In this document: in pieces, positions 5,483 to 7,116 of the stretch
Layout: every line of letters begins with the position of its first letter
Position numbering within the stretch: position 1 is the first letter of the stretch
NCBI GenBank assembly: GCA_028711925.1
Contig: JAQTRH010000049.1
Coordinates: 1-7,116 of the forward strand
Reading direction: 5' to 3'
DNA length: 7,116 nucleotides
Source: Candidatus Nanoarchaeia archaeon
GTDB taxonomy: Archaea; Nanobdellota; Nanobdellia; Woesearchaeales; CG1-02-33-12
Program-made: the position numbers and the translations under genes
The notes under the pieces: model-generated
What the model was told of the DNA's origin: nothing
What the model saw: only the letters and a program-made list of their open reading frames with translations
Database searches by the model: none

Positions 5483-6994
5483 TTACTTGTGGTTTTTTTC
5501 AATTTTAGGGTGTTCATGCCCGCTTTTCATTCTTTCACCAAGGATTTTCAGTTCCTTGTTTTTCTCTGTTTCATACTTTTTTCTGTTCATTTTGGCCTTT
5601 TCAATGAGCCTTGAGGTAAATTCACCCCCTAAAAAATGAGGAAGTATAACATAGTCAGCTCCCAGTTCGTATAAATCAAGAGCATCCCTTATCTGCCTTC
5701 CTGTAAGTATTACAATCGGCTTGGATTTTTTTATGTTTAAAACATCCAATATAAGCTCGTTCGTTTCTTTTTCAGGCACAGTGGAAACAATCAACGAGGC
5801 CTTGTTGATTTGCAGATCCTCTAAAAACTCACAGTCATCAACATCCCCGTAAACTGCATCTATCCCCTTGCTTTTCAGCTCTTTAACGACCTTGGGGTTA
5901 TAGTCAACAACCAAGAAGTATTTTGTTATTTTTGAAAATGCCTTTACAACAGAAAATCCTATCCTGTTGTATCCCAAAAGAATGTAGTCATATTTCTTTT
6001 TTGGAATGTCTTTCTCTTTGATATTCTTTCTTTCAAACAAGGCTAAGAAGCAAGATATTCTATTGAAAATAGCATCTGAATATATAATAAGATACGTTGA
6101 TCCCGCGATGGTTATTAAGCCGACGATTGTTACCAAAGAAACAATTTCCTGGCTCAGGCTTCCTGTATTGAACCCCATTGCAATCAGTATCAGGGAGAAT
6201 TCTGAAATCTGCGCAACTGTGAGGCCAGCCATGAATCCTATCTTTTTGCTGTATCCCATTAATCCCATCAGAATAATAACTATCAAAGGATTGCCTACTA
6301 ATATAAAAAATGAGAATATAATTGCCGGGACAATAAGGTTTCCTATGTCTCCAAAGGCCATCTGGCTTCCGAGAATTATGAAGAAAGAAATTATGAAGAA
6401 ATCCCTCAAAGGCTTTAGCTTTGAGCTGATTTCATGGCTGTATGGTGATATTGAAAGCATGATTCCTGCAATTAATGCTCCAACTTCTATTGAAAATCCA
6501 AGGTAAAGGAAAAGAATTGAAAGCCCGAAACCCCAGGATACAGCGAAAATAAATAAGAATTCCTGCGACTTTGCAAAAAAATCGCTCAGGCTTGGAAGGA
6601 TATAATAACTTATAGGAAGGAGCATTGCCACAAGTATTATCCCTTTTATTATTGTTGAAATAAGGAGAGCGCCTGCTCCTGCCCCGCTTGCCAAAGAGGA
6701 TATTATAATTAATATAAGGATAGCAACAAGGTCCTGTACGAGAAGAAAACCGATTGAGATTTTTCCGTAAAGCTTTTCCAGCGCATCCTTGTCAGATAAA
6801 AGCTTCATTATTATGATTGTGGATGAGAAGGTTAGTGCTATTGCAATGTAAATTGCAGTTACAGGAGAGAAACCCATCAATATTCCTATGAAATATCCTA
6901 TCAGTGAAGTAAACAGTATCTGCCCGATTCCAGTAACAAGAGAAATTTTTCCCACTTCTTTTATTACATTAGGAGAAAGGTGAAGCCCTACTAT
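5483..6994 (-). CDS. Kef/CPA2-type cation:proton antiporter with TrkA-N domain, N-terminus truncated
   Basis: A membrane antiporter exchanging K+ or Na+ for H+. Homology starts at about 6994 with IVGLHLSP, matching the end of the third helix region of Kef proteins (the F-x-x-G-L-E/H stretch), so roughly 60-70 N-terminal residues are missing. The first available start, GTG 6955, lies inside the conserved KEVGKISLVTGIG stretch and is unlikely to be the native start. Counting from 6955: SSTIIIMKLLSD (44-55) and the CPA2 QD pair (Q74-D75), which carries the transport aspartate; AQISEFS (248-254); then a TrkA-N/RCK domain from about 321 with GYNRIG (328-333), VVDYNP (349-354) and YGD (369-371), binding NAD(H) or a nucleotide for gating. 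The middle glycine of the GxGxxG motif is Asn. The tail is basic, with three His in the last 11 residues. It is the upstream partner of the Ca2+-ATPase, 1 nt apart, and probably shares its transcript. Confidence 0.9.
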   Translation of the reverse strand: MVGLHLSPNVIKEVGKISLVTGIGQILFTSLIGYFIGILMGFSPVTAIYIAIALTFSSTIIIMKLLSDKDALEKLYGKISIGFLLVQDLVAILILIIISSLASGAGAGALLISTIIKGIILVAMLLPISYYILPSLSDFFAKSQEFLFIFAVSWGFGLSILFLYLGFSIEVGALIAGIMLSISPYSHEISSKLKPLRDFFIISFFIILGSQMAFGDIGNLIVPAIIFSFFILVGNPLIVIILMGLMGYSKKIGFMAGLTVAQISEFSLILIAMGFNTGSLSQEIVSLVTIVGLITIAGSTYLIIYSDAIFNRISCFLALFERKNIKEKDIPKKKYDYILLGYNRIGFSVVKAFSKITKYFLVVDYNPKVVKELKSKGIDAVYGDVDDCEFLEDLQINKASLIVSTVPEKETNELILDVLNIKKSKPIVILTGRQIRDALDLYELGADYVILPHFLGGEFTSRLIEKAKMNRKKYETEKNKELKILGERMKSGHEHPKIEKNHK

Positions 6995-7116
6995 GACCCG
7001 AAGAGGCGGATTCGCCCGTAACGCTCTTTTCCGATGTGTTCCAGTGCGATCACTTCAATATAGGGGAGAATAAGGGAGATTCCGATTCCAAAAAGGATAT
7101 TAGCCCCAAGCAGGGG
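6991..7116 (-). pseudogene. Fragment of an MFS transporter joined to the antiporter gene
   Basis: From the right edge the minus strand reads 41 residues in one frame, then TAG at 6991-6993. The peptide contains PYIEVIALE followed by GKERYGRIRLFGS, the signature of LacY/PPP-like major facilitator transporters (YGRIRLWGSIGF), found between helices in the N-terminal half. The homology ends exactly at GS, where the family normally continues I-G-F, and antiporter sequence takes over in another frame. By hand count GC is 63 of 126 here against 43 of 120 just left (6841-6960). The fragment resembles bacterial rather than archaeal sequence to my eye, which is a weak judgement. The 5' end is outside the window. 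Confidence 0.7.

Noticed and set aside
6006..6506. 166-residue plus-strand open frame with hydrophobic stretches
   Set aside because: Antisense to the antiporter membrane helices; the hydrophobic look is a by-product of the opposite strand.
6953..6955. GTG as the true start of the antiporter
   Set aside because: The same frame continues upstream with conserved Kef residues (IVGLHLSPNVIKEV) as far as the junction, so this codon is an internal valine; it is only the first possible start in a truncated frame.

Overview
The window looks like low-GC archaeal DNA, probably from the DPANN group (Woesearchaeota/Pacearchaeota type). This is inferred from TATA-box-like elements about 25-27 nt upstream of start codons that have no Shine-Dalgarno site (leaderless genes), oligo-T terminators, and a CxxC-x17-CxxC zinc-ribbon protein of a kind common in such genomes. 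No rRNA, tRNA, CRISPR array or insertion sequence was seen.

Layout, left to right. Positions 1-938 (minus) hold the first 312 residues of a secreted, lipid-anchored serpin whose C-terminus, including the reactive-centre loop, lies beyond the left edge. Positions 1019-1387 (minus) encode a small protein with a charged disordered N-terminus and a zinc ribbon. Positions 1556-2191 (plus) encode a HAD-family phosphatase with all four family motifs, interrupted by one in-frame TAA at 1793-1795. Positions 2231-2515 (minus) encode an encapsulated-ferritin-like protein (EncFtn), divergent from a 61-residue two-helix membrane protein at 2629-2814 (plus).

The right half (2845 to about 6994, minus) is a two-gene ion-transport operon. 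A Kef/CPA2-type monovalent cation:proton antiporter with a C-terminal TrkA-N/RCK domain comes first, followed with almost no gap by a SERCA/PMR1-type Ca2+ P-type ATPase in which every calcium ligand I could align is present.

At about 6991-6998 the antiporter gene is cut off. The remaining 120 or so bases are in a different reading frame, rise from about 36% to about 50% GC by hand count, and encode a piece of an MFS transporter. This is either a recombination junction or, more likely, a chimeric contig end.

How the genes fit together: the antiporter and the Ca2+ pump are plausibly co-transcribed and jointly control cytoplasmic cation levels, one driven by the proton gradient and the other by ATP. 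The remaining genes are mostly single units with their own promoters. They fall into two initiation classes: serpin, zinc ribbon and HAD appear leaderless, while EncFtn and the small membrane protein have a Shine-Dalgarno site and a TATA box about 10-15 nt further upstream. The points most worth a second look are the HAD stop codon, the junction at the right edge, the EncFtn without a visible encapsulin, and the lipoprotein serpin.
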